Assembly (NCBI GenBank): GCA_004026145.2
Contig: CP034992.1
Coordinates: forward strand, 11,261,209 to 11,325,208
Origin: Takifugu bimaculatus
Lineage: Eukaryota > Chordata > Actinopteri > Tetraodontiformes > Tetraodontidae
Direction of reading: 5' to 3'
Length of the DNA: 64,000 bases
The notes beneath the pieces were generated by a model. It was given only the letters and a program-made list of their open reading frames with translations. It was not told the DNA's origin and searched no databases. Shown one piece after another: positions 46,001 through 56,438 of this stretch. Both the position numbers and the translations under genes were made by a program. Within the stretch, counting starts at the first letter, position 1. The number at the start of each line of letters is the position of its first letter.

Positions 46001-46396
46001 CTAGGAGGGACATCAATATGTACAAGTTTGTGTGTATCCCAGCGTTTATTGTGGGTGTTTGTATGTTTGTCCATTAGATGGCGGTGTAAAGTGTTAATGT
46101 TCGTTGCTAGTAATGACGGCTAATGTAAGATTAGCCTGTAATAAAGTTCATTTTGTTCCTGGAGAAGCCTTGCACTGAATCCCTGCATTTATTGTGCGGT
46201 AATCTAATTCTAACATGTATTTTTTTACATGTTTTGATGCATTTTTATGATTTATGAAAAACATGATGTCTGAATTTTTGGGGGCTTGGAACAGATTAGG
46301 GCATTTACATGGAAAATGCATCTCTACTTAAGTAATTTTCAGGTTGCGCAACAACCAATTAACAACCAATTAATTTTGTAAGTAGAGGTCCCACTG

Positions 46397-46428
<32 letters not shown>

Positions 46429-49400
46429 ATACTAATAATAATAATAATAATAATAACAACAACAATAATGCGTCTTCCCTGCAGATGCAGCCGAAGGTCA
46501 AATCTTTATACTTCCCGTCGCTGTGATACGTTGAGCTTGGGTCGGTGTATTTTCTTAGAGAATGCAAAGAAGGCTCTCAGGATCACCCAGGCAACAGAAT
46601 TCAGCAAGACACAGGAGGGATCTGACAGAAGAGTCTGAATCTAACTGAACACTCTCAAGACTGCTCTGGGTAATTGCGTCTTTTGTCAAGCCAACTCTAC
46701 ACTCCAACTCCAACTTTTCATTTTTTAACACGGCTTTTCCCCTCATGCGCCTATAACTATCCCAGTTCAGCCAGTAACAGGGTTACTGGGGAAAAGACTC
46801 CGCTGTGACCGTAGTGAGGTGACTAATACTGTTGGAAACATTACATAGGGAATAACACTCCACTCCACTCACTCCTCTGCCTTTGAAAGGCAGTGCAGGT
46901 AGCTGCTAGCTGCTAGCTGCTAGCAAGACCGGGTGTAGGTACAGGCACTCGTTATAGCTGGTATTGATTCTAGTCCCTGACCGGTTCAACAGTTTTGCAT
47001 GTTTTGGTTAGTCGTCTGAATGTGATTGAAGATCGTTTGACACAACTTAAGAGCAGCACATTTGTGAACATATCTTCTCTCACACACACACTCAGACACT
47101 AATTAAGCTAGAACAACAGACAATAATCTGTTTCATTCAATTTAATATAGCAAAAATGAGCTGCTTTTCCAAAAGGACCTACTCTTGGTATGATTTGTAG
47201 ACTGTTTAGCTGGGGGTTCCAGGCCAGTCCAGGTTCCAAGACAAATATTTTTGTTTTTAAGAAGCATCCTTTCTGGGGAGAAATTCTGTTTTTGGAACTT
47301 TTTTCTCTCCAACAGTTCCAAAAACAGAATTTATTTTAAGAATGCTGGAGTTCATCCCCCCAAAACAGGGTAGTTACCCCCCTGGTGGGTACACTTTCTC
47401 TGTTGTCATCACTACTAATGTGTCTTCACAAAGCCAAACTATCCCAGTCCCCGTTTGATTCCCTTCCAACTATTGAGGCTAATCCCTTGGGAAAAATCAG
47501 AGGACCGCCACAAGATGTGTTTCAACCATCCCAGCAGCTGCTCACTAATCAATAGTTTAGGTGGTGAAGCAACACCCCCCCCCCCCCTCCCCATCCCCCA
47601 GCCACCACAGGTAATGTGCAATTGTGCTAATTAATTGAGAGAAATATATAGCAAGAAATGAACCTTACTGAGCAAATGAACACACATAGCTACGACACGT
47701 TGATTCATTTTTCATTTCCGGTACCTTCTTGTGGGGAAAATTGAATGCAGTTTATTACGGAGAATTTCTTAGAGCTCGAAATCCTCTCGGGGGAGTCGAG
47801 CTCCGCTCAGCTCCAGGGTGACTCCAACACCGAGCCAGACCCTGGAAATCGACTGGTGTTTCTAGGCTAAAAAGCTTTGAGAGGTTTCATGAGGAAGACT
47901 GCAGGGAACCTGCTTTTGATCTACTATAAAGTTTGGTTTTTTAAAGAGGGAAAAGTTTGGGCGTGTCATTTTTATTAACCAGCTTGTGTTCCTAAGTGCT
48001 GGTTATTCCTCCTTTTGGCCTCAAGAGCGCCACCTCAACAGTAGTTTAACAAGTTTAATTTGAATTTTCATATGCTTTTCATACTTGTAGCATTGACTAC
48101 CGATGTAGCATTGACTACCGCACACTTTTGATGCTTATTTTTTTATATTTTGGTGGTGATTTCAACATGATCCGGCCCAGCGCCATTCCTCTGAGCGACG
48201 GCTTCATGAATGGCATTAATAAATGGACTCATCCACTTAGCTGTCTTTACTTCAGATCACAGAGGAACGAGCACGAGTTCTTCTGGAAACACGACATCGG
48301 CATTAAAATGCCCACAGTGACACAAACCCGTGCACTCGTGTCTCTCCCTCCTACGATATTCTCCTGTGCTGGTTCATATTTGGTGTGCAGGCGTGTGTGT
48401 GGTGGGGGGGCAAGCTTTTCTCATTTCACTGGTGGCGGCCCAACTGTGAAACACATTAAATGTGATCATTTGTCTCTGGGGAGTTCTCCCGGCGTTGCAT
48501 GGCTTAGCGTTGCACTTTGACACCGGCAACGTTACCCTTTCCCCCGGTTCATAATGCTTCCAGCCCCCCCAGACAAACAAGAATATTAGAGCGGGGATGA
48601 GAGGGGAAAAGCCAATAAAGACCGCAGGAGGAGACGGAGGTGGTGCAGGAGGACGGGCCTGGTCTGGGACCTGTGGTATGTAGACGGTTAAAACACCCTC
48701 AGACAAATCCCCCCTCCCCCACACAGATAAAGGCTTTAGCATCGGTTCTGAGGGCGGAACATCGCGATGGCGAGAGCTCGCGATTTTCATATATTCATCG
48801 TTCCCTCCTCAGTAGGTGTGAAGGTTATTTCGGGGGGGGCTCTTCCACCTGGATGGCGACCCTTCCGGTTAACGTGGCGGGGGCTTCAATGGGATAGGTA
48901 GAAAGGTGAGGGAGGAACCGGGCTGGTCCTGTCAGGAGCAAAAACGCTCCTGTGACACATCGTGAGAGAACACAGTGGTGCGCCTCATCAAACGGGACAC
49001 ATGTTCAGTGTCTTTCCTTTAAATATCCTAAACGCCACTGCCTTAGAAGAAGAAATGCAGAAACCACAATGGGAGAGGAGTCATGCCTGGTCATCCTGGG
49101 GTGGGGGGGTGGCGGTGCTGTGTTCAGGTCATGCAAATGTGGTATTTGACGAGGGAGGTGACTGTGACAGGAGATAATGGCAGTGGCAGGAACCGTATCA
49201 CCGCCGCTGTTCGTTTCCACCCGTCTGATATAAGGTCAGCTAGAATCCGACCACAGAGCCCACGTCTGCTGCCTCTCTGTCCCGGTCGGTCTGATGTCCA
49301 TCCGTCCATCCCTGCAGCTCGAAGCCGGTTGTAAAAACCAAACGTCACCAGGGAATGCGCATTCAAGCGTGCGTCAACGCCGCCAAGTTTGGCTGCGGTG

Positions 49401-52400
49401 GCGTTCTCTGCTAGCCTAACTTTGCTCCACCTCTGCATCCCTGATTAGCCTATCGGCACATTAATCCCAATCCGCGCTGGCTGTCGCGATGCGGATTGCA
49501 TTAGATTCTGAGTGATCAAATTAGGGGACGGCACGCTCACCCGCCCCCACGATCAGCAGCACTTTCCGGTGGAGACAACTACGCGCTTACAATCAATTTG
49601 CAGCACCCTAATGTGATCAGGCGGCTCACATGGGGCTCGCCGGCCTGGTTTATTACTCGCATACTCGGTGACATGGAAAACATGAGCTCTCCATCTAAAC
49701 AACGTCGCACACATCCACAGGCACACGCCCACACAGAGCGCGTCCACACGCATGCATAACCCTCCTCCATCCTCACGGTCATGCTTCAGTGCGCCCTCAA
49801 ATAAACATGCCCCCCCCCCCCTCCTGGGAGGCGGCTGGACTCTTGTTGGGTTGATATGTTGCTCAGGCCAATAGAAGATGATGGTGTTGACATCTGCGTT
49901 ACATTAGCATTAGAATTCGCACAGGATGATGCATTCAAACTCGTGCGTTTTTGTACCCACGGAGCTTTTTTAGGCTCAGACGTCGCTGTCTCATCTCTTA
50001 TAATCCCAGGAGGGCTCGCTACTCTGTCCGCCCAGGCTCGGTTCTGCATCAACATATGGGCACAAACTAATGATGAAACAGGGTCTCGCTGCTGTTTTGG
50101 TGACATTTACTAACTAGAGTACAGAGATAAAGTAAATATTGACCTTTAGCTGCAGAAGCAGCGGTGTTTAAATGGAAGTGAACGTGTCTGCTGATGGCTG
50201 AACCCTGAAACTGGTGTTCCGTGGAAGAAAATGGAAGTCTGACCGAGAAACCACAGAGGCAAGCAATTTGGGCCACTACTCTCTCGACGGGTTCCTACTT
50301 TGTCTCATTGATCACCGTCTTTTCTCAGCTCACGGCCAGAAGGATGCTTCTATAAAGCCCAGCGCTCAGCAGTTCTGATGCGCTCAACAGTGGTTGGACT
50401 TAGTTTGGCTTTCGTTTATGAAATATTAATCCTGCAATGTTCAGAAAACAGCATATAAAAAAAAGCAGCTCCGCATCATATTCCAGCATCATTCCCTCTA
50501 TATTTCTTGGGGAGGGAAAAGAAAAAAGCTTCTTCCTTATTGCTCATTTTGTGAGTCACAGTCTCTGAAAATTGCACCTCTTGAATCTAATCTCTCCATT
50601 TTATTGAATTTCCCAACCCTTTTGTTATCAGTCCTCAATGTTCTGTGTTTTTGGAGAGCGGGCGGAGGAATTTTCATTACAAGTTCTCGCACTCCGCTGC
50701 TCAGCTCTGCTCGCACGAACGTGCACCAGATTTCTTAAACACTACATATCCGAGTTCTTCATTAGCTGTTAATCACCTCCTGGAATTCCTCGGCATGAAG
50801 GTCGTCGTCCCTGCAGGACCTCATGAAGGATCAGCTTCAGCTGATACCTGCAACATGAGGTACTTGCATGTCATTTCCATGACGACGTGACTGTGGCCTG
50901 GCTCGCTCACAGTGAAACTTTATCACAGGAGAACGTCCCCATCGTGTAGAACAGGGGTCGGTTACCCAAAATGTTGAAAGAGCAAAAAAAACAAAAAAAC
51001 AAATCTGTCTGGAGGTGCAAAAAAATAAAATCCTTATATAAATCTTTCTTGACAGAGTTGTTGAAATTAAATATTTTTTCTACACATTTTTAAAGCATTG
51101 GAAAACTTTAAGACTGTTTGTCATGTTTTTACTCCTACAGAAATTATATCCATTTTCATATTTTTGGAAAAAGAAAATCTCGAGCGCCACTAGGGCGGCG
51201 CTAAAGAACCACGGGTTGCCGACCCCTGGTGGAGAACGATCCAGTGGCTGACTGGATATTTTCCTCGTCTCACAGCAGCCTGAAAGCTAGAGTATTCTTA
51301 TCTTTTTCACATGTTACATCATATGAGCTTCTATGCAAACAGACCACCTGATTGGCCAACATGGATGACCTTCTGTGGAAACACAAAACTCCTGCTGCCC
51401 ACCCTGAAGGTCAGGATGAAGAAACCTTTAGTCCAGGATAAACAAGTGCTGCAATTAAATTGCAAGGAATTATTCAGGCAGCGATTCAGGCTTCTGAGCT
51501 CCTTCAGAAGTCTGTGCAGATATGTAAAGACAAATTCAGTGCGTATTCAATTTTTCTGTACGTCTGCATGAACGCACCACGCCTTGGTGGTGACATTGCC
51601 ATGGCAACCATCATTTATACATGTGGCTGGGTGGTTGTGGGGCCGATCTACCCCAGCAGGAACAGCACAGAGACAAAAAAAAAGAAAATAATGAAGAAGA
51701 AAACTGTGAAGATGCTACCTGTCAAAGGGCTCGCTAGAAAGAGACTAATTGGCAGCAATACGTGACGATGAGTGTCCCAGATCTGGAGGCAGAGAGGGAT
51801 CAATGAGAACGGCACCGACGCTTCTGTCTGCTATCAACCTCACTTACTGCATCGCTGGCCCGCCATGGAGGACAGGCGCCTGGGAGAAAACACGACAGGA
51901 ACACCAGAATGATTACAGCCTCCCGCGGCTTAAATGTTTACAACGCCGCCTTGAAAAGTGCAAGTAGATTAGGCACTTACAAGGGAACATTCGAGGGCAG
52001 ACGGTCCAGGCACAGCGGGGCCGGGAACCGTAATGAGACGTGTGCACCGCTGCGCTCGTGTTTAAGAACAAAACAAGAGGAATGAGGCTTTCATCACCCG
52101 CATCTTCCTTCATCTTCGGAAGGGCTCGGGCGTAAACGCAAACACAAATGCAGCAAAGGACACGGAAGCGGCGAGAGGCGGGGAAAGTGAATTAAAGTTG
52201 CTCCGAGGCTGCTCCTGCATGCGTTATGTGAAATTACAGGCAGAGCCCAGAGTGTACACATTACTCCAGCACTGCTGCTTTTGTCTTCGCAGGAATGAAA
52301 AGAAAAAAGGTGATGGAACTGTCGTCAGCGTCACTAGTGTCTAAATATAGTCGCATGTTTCCAGAGGCAGAGGTTCCTCTGCAGGCTGAGAGGAAATGAA

Positions 52401-55400
52401 GGAGTTTTAATAAATACATGATATTAAAAAAAAAAAAAGCGAGTCTGCCTCAGGACAAGTGTCTTCGGTTATTCCAAGGTAATTGTTCAGGGTCCTGAAG
52501 AGTTAATCGATAAAAATATGGAGGGACAAGACAGTGGAATGACAGCATTAATAATGGAAGTCTTTTCCCTTGCTTTTATCACAAGGCGTATTTTGAAACG
52601 CACGAGGAGGAGAGGACGGCAACGTCTCCCTCCAACATAAATGTTCAGCGCGCTCTCAAGCAATCGGGGCCATCAGGTGCACGCTCGCTCGCGCTTCGAT
52701 GCCCCGGCGTCCACGAGCCGCGCCACTAGGCACCCTCCCACGCACAGACTGCCGAGCAGACAGCGGAGGGAGCCGTCGCCCTGAGCCTGACGGGCTTTAA
52801 ACAGCGGGGAAGTCTCGCCACGCCTTCCATGACCCCGCTGGGTCGGACCAGGCTGCCTCATTACCTGACAAAAGCAAGGCTGAGAGGTGCGTGTAATCCT
52901 CTCCACAGGTGATGACAATGCACACAAAACCGACATAACAGGGAGAGCAGCTCTGTGCAGCCGGGATGACCCTCGTGGCCCCTGATGACCCCGCCCACTA
53001 ATAAAGCATCTTAGCATTTGGCGAATCGAGACGATGAACGCGCGCGTTAACGCAATCGCTGTAGCGGGAAACACAAAAATGAGCTGCAGAACACCGCAAA
53101 AGAACTCATTCCTCAAAGTGCTCAGTCCCGTCAGCCGGGGAACAACAAAGGAGCCTTCTGATGAGGCGCGACATTCAGAAATAGCGAGATATGAAGCAGG
53201 GAGTGGGAGGATTCTTTTACCTGATGTGGAGGGGAAAATAACTGCCTTCACAGCGCTAACACGATTTAGAGTTATTACTGATAAATGTGCGCGCGCATGC
53301 GTGTGTGTGTGAGTGCGCGCGACACTTCAAGCTGATGCAAAGTTGTTGAACAAAAGAGAGAAACCATGACAAGAGTTGCACAACCGCTCTGTTTCACCGG
53401 CAGTGCAGAAACGGAGCGAGGAGACAAATCTGTATTCAGCCAACTGAAGCATCAAACCAGCACCAAGGCCTCAAAACTCAGGTGTTGTTTACAGCGCGGC
53501 TACGCCTGAATTCAGCACAGCTCCACCGATTCACCCCCAGATCAGACCGGCGCATTAAAAATATAGATCCCTGAGACAGGCGAGGCGAATGGGGGATATT
53601 TAATTCAACAAATATTAACATCAAAGAATGAAGGAGAGCAGCTGGTGAATAAAGCATGAGCGGAGCGGAGGTGAGCGTTTCGACGCTCCGCGTGAGAGCG
53701 ACACCGGCGACACACGCAGGTGAGATTTACGCCAAACCGTCCTCCTTCAACAGTGCTCTCAGCGCGGACTCGAACCCGCGGCACAAACTGTGCCGGCCCG
53801 TTCCATCGGCACTGTTTGTGTCGCGCGGCGTATTTTTTAAAATGCTACGACACAGAATGAGACAGGATACATTAGATCCCACCCACGCCAGATCGCACAC
53901 GAGCGCGTTCCAATTGCTGCGATGCCTTCGAGGCGGACGAAACTGTGACCGTAGTGTGAAATAAAGGAGAAAAGAAATTCCAAACCTTCAAGGATCAGTA
54001 AACGACTGGGACAGTTTCTGAGGAGATCCTTTTGATGAAGTCGCCCAAATAAGACAACGCTTACTTTGTGATTTTACCTTTTCATTCCTGTTTTTGTTTT
54101 TTCTGAGTGTGTGTGCGTGTATGTGTGTTGCAGCAGGGCAAGTGTGGAGAAAAGAGTTGGGGAGAAAATTGGCATTTACACACACAAGCGGCTGTCTGAT
54201 AAGTGTTGCTCTGCAGAGGCCGAGAGGCGCACCTGCGTCTCCGGCAGCGCGTTACGCTGGGCCGGTCTGGGACAGCATCGGCTTAAAATGCAGCTTTAAG
54301 CACTAATAAGGCTTAAAGCTGCGCTAATCAATACTTGTACAGCCGTTGCTATAGCAACAAAGCCACAAAAACCTTTGCGCCGTAGTCTGATGATACCGCT
54401 GTGGAGACAGTGATGGCGAGACAGTAAATTTCAGCAGGTTTTACAACTATTCTGTCCTTCAGTGGTCGTTCCGATGCCTCTTGTTAGCGTTGTAGTTACT
54501 TCGGATGGAAAAATGTATATAAAAAGCTGGAGGAGACCTTGGAATCTGTTGAAATGACCCTACAGCTCCCCGCATACGCTCTTGACTGTCAACATCTTGG
54601 AATTTGTTATTTTAACCGCGGGGCAGTTTGGTTCAGGACCAACTCGGGCAGCTTTCACACTTAATTGGCCCCATTGAAATAAAACACAATAAAGATTCCA
54701 GCATGTGTATTAATCAACAGCCCTTCACACAGGAAAATCAGTTTTGTGATGTCAGCCTGACTGTTTGGACTTTGCCAGCGTTGTTGTGGTAACGGAACTC
54801 CCCGGTCTGGGAACGGTCTCCCAGGGAACGGGGACGGTGTTTGTCTTACTGAATACCAACCTTTGGAAAGTGTTACCCTGTAAAACTGACTGTTTCACTG
54901 CAGGTGCCCATCTATCATATAGATTTACTCCGCCACTGTTTGCCGGTGGCAACAGTAGTTACAGATGAAAACCTCCAAGATGTGGAGAACGCCGGCGTCA
55001 CGCGAGTGTTTCCCTCCTTTTGAAGCCCCCCGTTCTGCAAATCTACTTAATTAATCATACGGACATATAGGCAGACATTTCTAGCACGTACATCGCTCTA
55101 ACCGAGCTTTCTAAATCGTGCTCCATTATTCATCAGCCCGGCTGCGCGCGGTGCACTTGCCACTCCACAGCTCAAACCGCTTGTTATTGTGTTATTAGCA
55201 CATCCTCCCGCACCAGAGCGGGCCCCTTAACAGCCGTCACGCCGCCCACGTCGACTGATGGGCTCGGACAAGGGCTCTCGCCTCGTGGCAGTGAAAGTGC
55301 GAGGCAGTAAAAACTAATGCCTTCGCAGTGGTGACATCACCTAGTTTGACGACAAGAGCGGCGTGCTGGCAGAAGATGCGCGCCGACACTGGGCACGCTG

Positions 55401-56438
55401 GCATAAGAGCCGAGGGGTTTAAAGGGAATGCCGCTAAATTTTAACGGGGACGCTGGTGGAAGGTCTCTAAAAGGTCGGCCTGGGTCAGCACGCATTAAGA
55501 GTTTGTGCTGGCAGAGCTACAGCTGGGAAAACAAAATGAGAAGGAAGCTGGAGAATTGTGACCAGAGGCCAGTGGGCGGTTCGCGCCAGGTCGGCGTCGC
55601 CGTCATTTCGCATGCAAAATAACCGAAATACAAACAGGAAGTTTACAGAAATGTGAGAAAGTTTCTTCTTCTCAAAACAAGGTGAAGGCTAGACTCTAGA
55701 TGCCTTCTGTGGACCTACGTGTCCTTTTTATAAACCCCAGAAAGCAGGAGCTTAAATAAACACATGAGCAGATGTTGAAGCTTCTGCATGTTTGCACTCA
55801 CGTATACAAACATATGCGGGACATTATTCATGCAGCGTGACGCCCAAAATGGGTGAACGTCGATAACTTCCAGGGTTCTGTCCTGAGGAAATGTGAGCCT
55901 GGGGGACAGGAGGCTTCATCTACTGCTAATGCGCTCACAGCACCTGAGCGAGACTCCATCTCATGGTTTAATCCACTTTCATCAGGAGTGAGAGTGAGCG
56001 AAGGGAAGGCTGCACCTTCCAGACCCGCCAGTAGCAGCGCTGGTGAATCATTGATGGGAATCCACTCCGCTTCAGTGGTGGTCAATGTAGCTGTATTGAT
56101 CTGAGCTGGAAGTTCACATTTACTCCCAAAATTTACGTTTTCTATACCGGTAGGTCACTAGGTGCTGGGTCAGTGGTTAGGGTTCCAGTACAGGACTGGC
56201 GAAAAAGACTACGTACCTCGATGTAGGAGGCGAGTTTGGGGTAGACCCTGTAGGCTCCCAGCACATACGACAGCGAGGTGGTGCACGGGAAGGCGGTGGT
56301 GACGGTGTGGCTCACTTCGGGGAGGGAGAACACCTTGAAGCCAAACTTCTCGTACATCTTCTGCAGCTCCTCGTCGGGCTTCTCTTCCCCCTCACACAGG
56401 ACGCTGCCCACGGCGTACCGGCACTTCTCCGGCGGCCT
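30238..56438 (-). CDS. tex264: TEX264, ER-phagy receptor (last three coding exons; N-terminus outside window)
   Basis: Single-pass ER protein that binds LC3/GABARAP and drives selective autophagy of ER; it also acts with p97 in DNA-protein crosslink repair. Exons in the window: 56438-56217, 34553-34382 and 30587-30238, with matching phases (0, 1), giving 247 residues. The first two encode the GyrI-like domain (RPPEKCRYAVGSVL, YEKFGFKVFSLPE, ERKLCAFPFIEV, DFFVPEMKEE). The last encodes the disordered acidic tail with the LC3-interacting motif SSFEELDM. The missing part, about 86 residues in human, holds the membrane anchor; no such exon is visible up to 64000. The introns (3.8 kb, 21.7 kb and over 7.5 kb) are strikingly large beside the compact PARP3. 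Confidence 0.92.
30648..32553. repeat. 1.9 kb degenerate CATC/CCAT tetranucleotide array
   Basis: The array is almost pure CCAT/CACC-type repeats with interspersed CACCCAT and CATAC variants and no higher-order monomer that I could define. On the transcribed minus strand it reads TGGA/GGAT, G-rich. All frames are open over hundreds of codons on both strands because the unit has no stops. It lies in a TEX264 intron and ends only about 60 bp before the acceptor of the last exon. Confidence 0.97.
32554..34381. other. TEX264 intron, unique part
   Basis: Unique sequence between the CATC array and the middle TEX264 exon. It includes three evenly spaced TAATTA motifs at 33828-33854. No gene is seen. 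Confidence 0.7.
34382..34553 (-). CDS. tex264: TEX264 middle exon (end of GyrI-like domain)
   Basis: The exon begins ERKLCAFPFIEVCGSDVITY and continues MAPLSRQTDFFVPEMKEE, then an acidic linker ending DRGTDIT. The acceptor TTCCTCAG (AG at 34554-34555) and the donor GTAAGC (GT at 34380-34381) are clear. It is 172 bp long: phase 0 in, phase 1 out. Confidence 0.93.
37053..37081. repeat. GT microsatellite
   Basis: About 14 GT units in the TEX264 giant intron. Confidence 0.9.
40230..40391. promoter_or_regulatory. Cluster of three perfect octamer (POU) motifs
   Basis: The octamer ATGCAAAT or its reverse complement occurs at 40230-40237, 40350-40357 and 40384-40391. It is the classical binding site for POU factors (OCT family). 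Enhancer function is inferred; no expression data are available. Confidence 0.4.
44516..44533. repeat. CA microsatellite (short)
   Basis: A short CA run after a C run, in the TEX264 giant intron. Confidence 0.8.
45783..46396. mobile_element. Tigger/pogo-like non-autonomous DNA transposon (614 bp)
   Basis: Perfect 19 bp terminal inverted repeats, CAGTGGGACCTCTACTTAC, lie at 45783-45801 and 46378-46396, with TA on both outer sides (45781-45782, 46397-46398), the TA target duplication of the Tc1/mariner superfamily. The CAGTGG(G/A)ACCTC start is typical of Tigger/pogo-type ends. The interior has no transposase frame, so it is a MITE-like deletion product. Confidence 0.85.
46397..46470. repeat. 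Trinucleotide microsatellite (TAC, then AAT/AAC)
   Basis: TAC units merge into AAT and AAC units, starting exactly at the target site on the right flank of the Tigger-like element. Confidence 0.9.
47281..47332. repeat. Perfect 19-bp inverted repeat (hairpin)
   Basis: AAATTCTGTTTTTGGAACT at 47281-47299 and its exact reverse complement at 47314-47332 are separated by a 14-base pyrimidine-rich loop. It could be a residual small transposon or a structural RNA element; no family is recognised. Confidence 0.9.
50952..51228. mobile_element. hAT-like non-autonomous DNA transposon (277 bp)
   Basis: Terminal inverted repeats CAGGGGTCGGTTACCC (left) and GGGTTGCCGACCCCTG (right) match with one mismatch. 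The flanks GTGTAGAA (50944-50951) and GTGGAGAA (51229-51236) form an 8 bp target duplication with one mismatch. CAGGGGTCGGCAACC-type ends and 8 bp duplications are hallmarks of hAT elements. The AT-rich interior has no transposase. Confidence 0.85.
56217..56438 (-). CDS. tex264: TEX264 exon with central GyrI-like domain
   Basis: The exon begins RPPEKCRYAVGSVLCEGEEK and continues YEKFGFKVFSLPEVSHTVTT, then FPCTTSLSYVLGAYRVYPKL and ASYIE. These align with the human TEX264 stretch that begins PPDKCRCAVGS. The acceptor CCCCCCTCAG (AG at 56439-56440) and the donor GTACGT (GT at 56215-56216) are clear; 222 bp, phase 0 at both ends. Confidence 0.93.

Larger units (their letters stand above)
34554..56216. 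other. TEX264 giant intron (21.7 kb)
   Basis: No coding gene is recognised on either strand. Contents noted separately: octamer motifs, a Tigger/pogo-like element, a 19-bp perfect hairpin, a hAT-like element, and simple repeats. Much of the rest is unique, moderately AT-rich sequence with frequent TAATTA/ATTAAT words. Confidence 0.75.
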
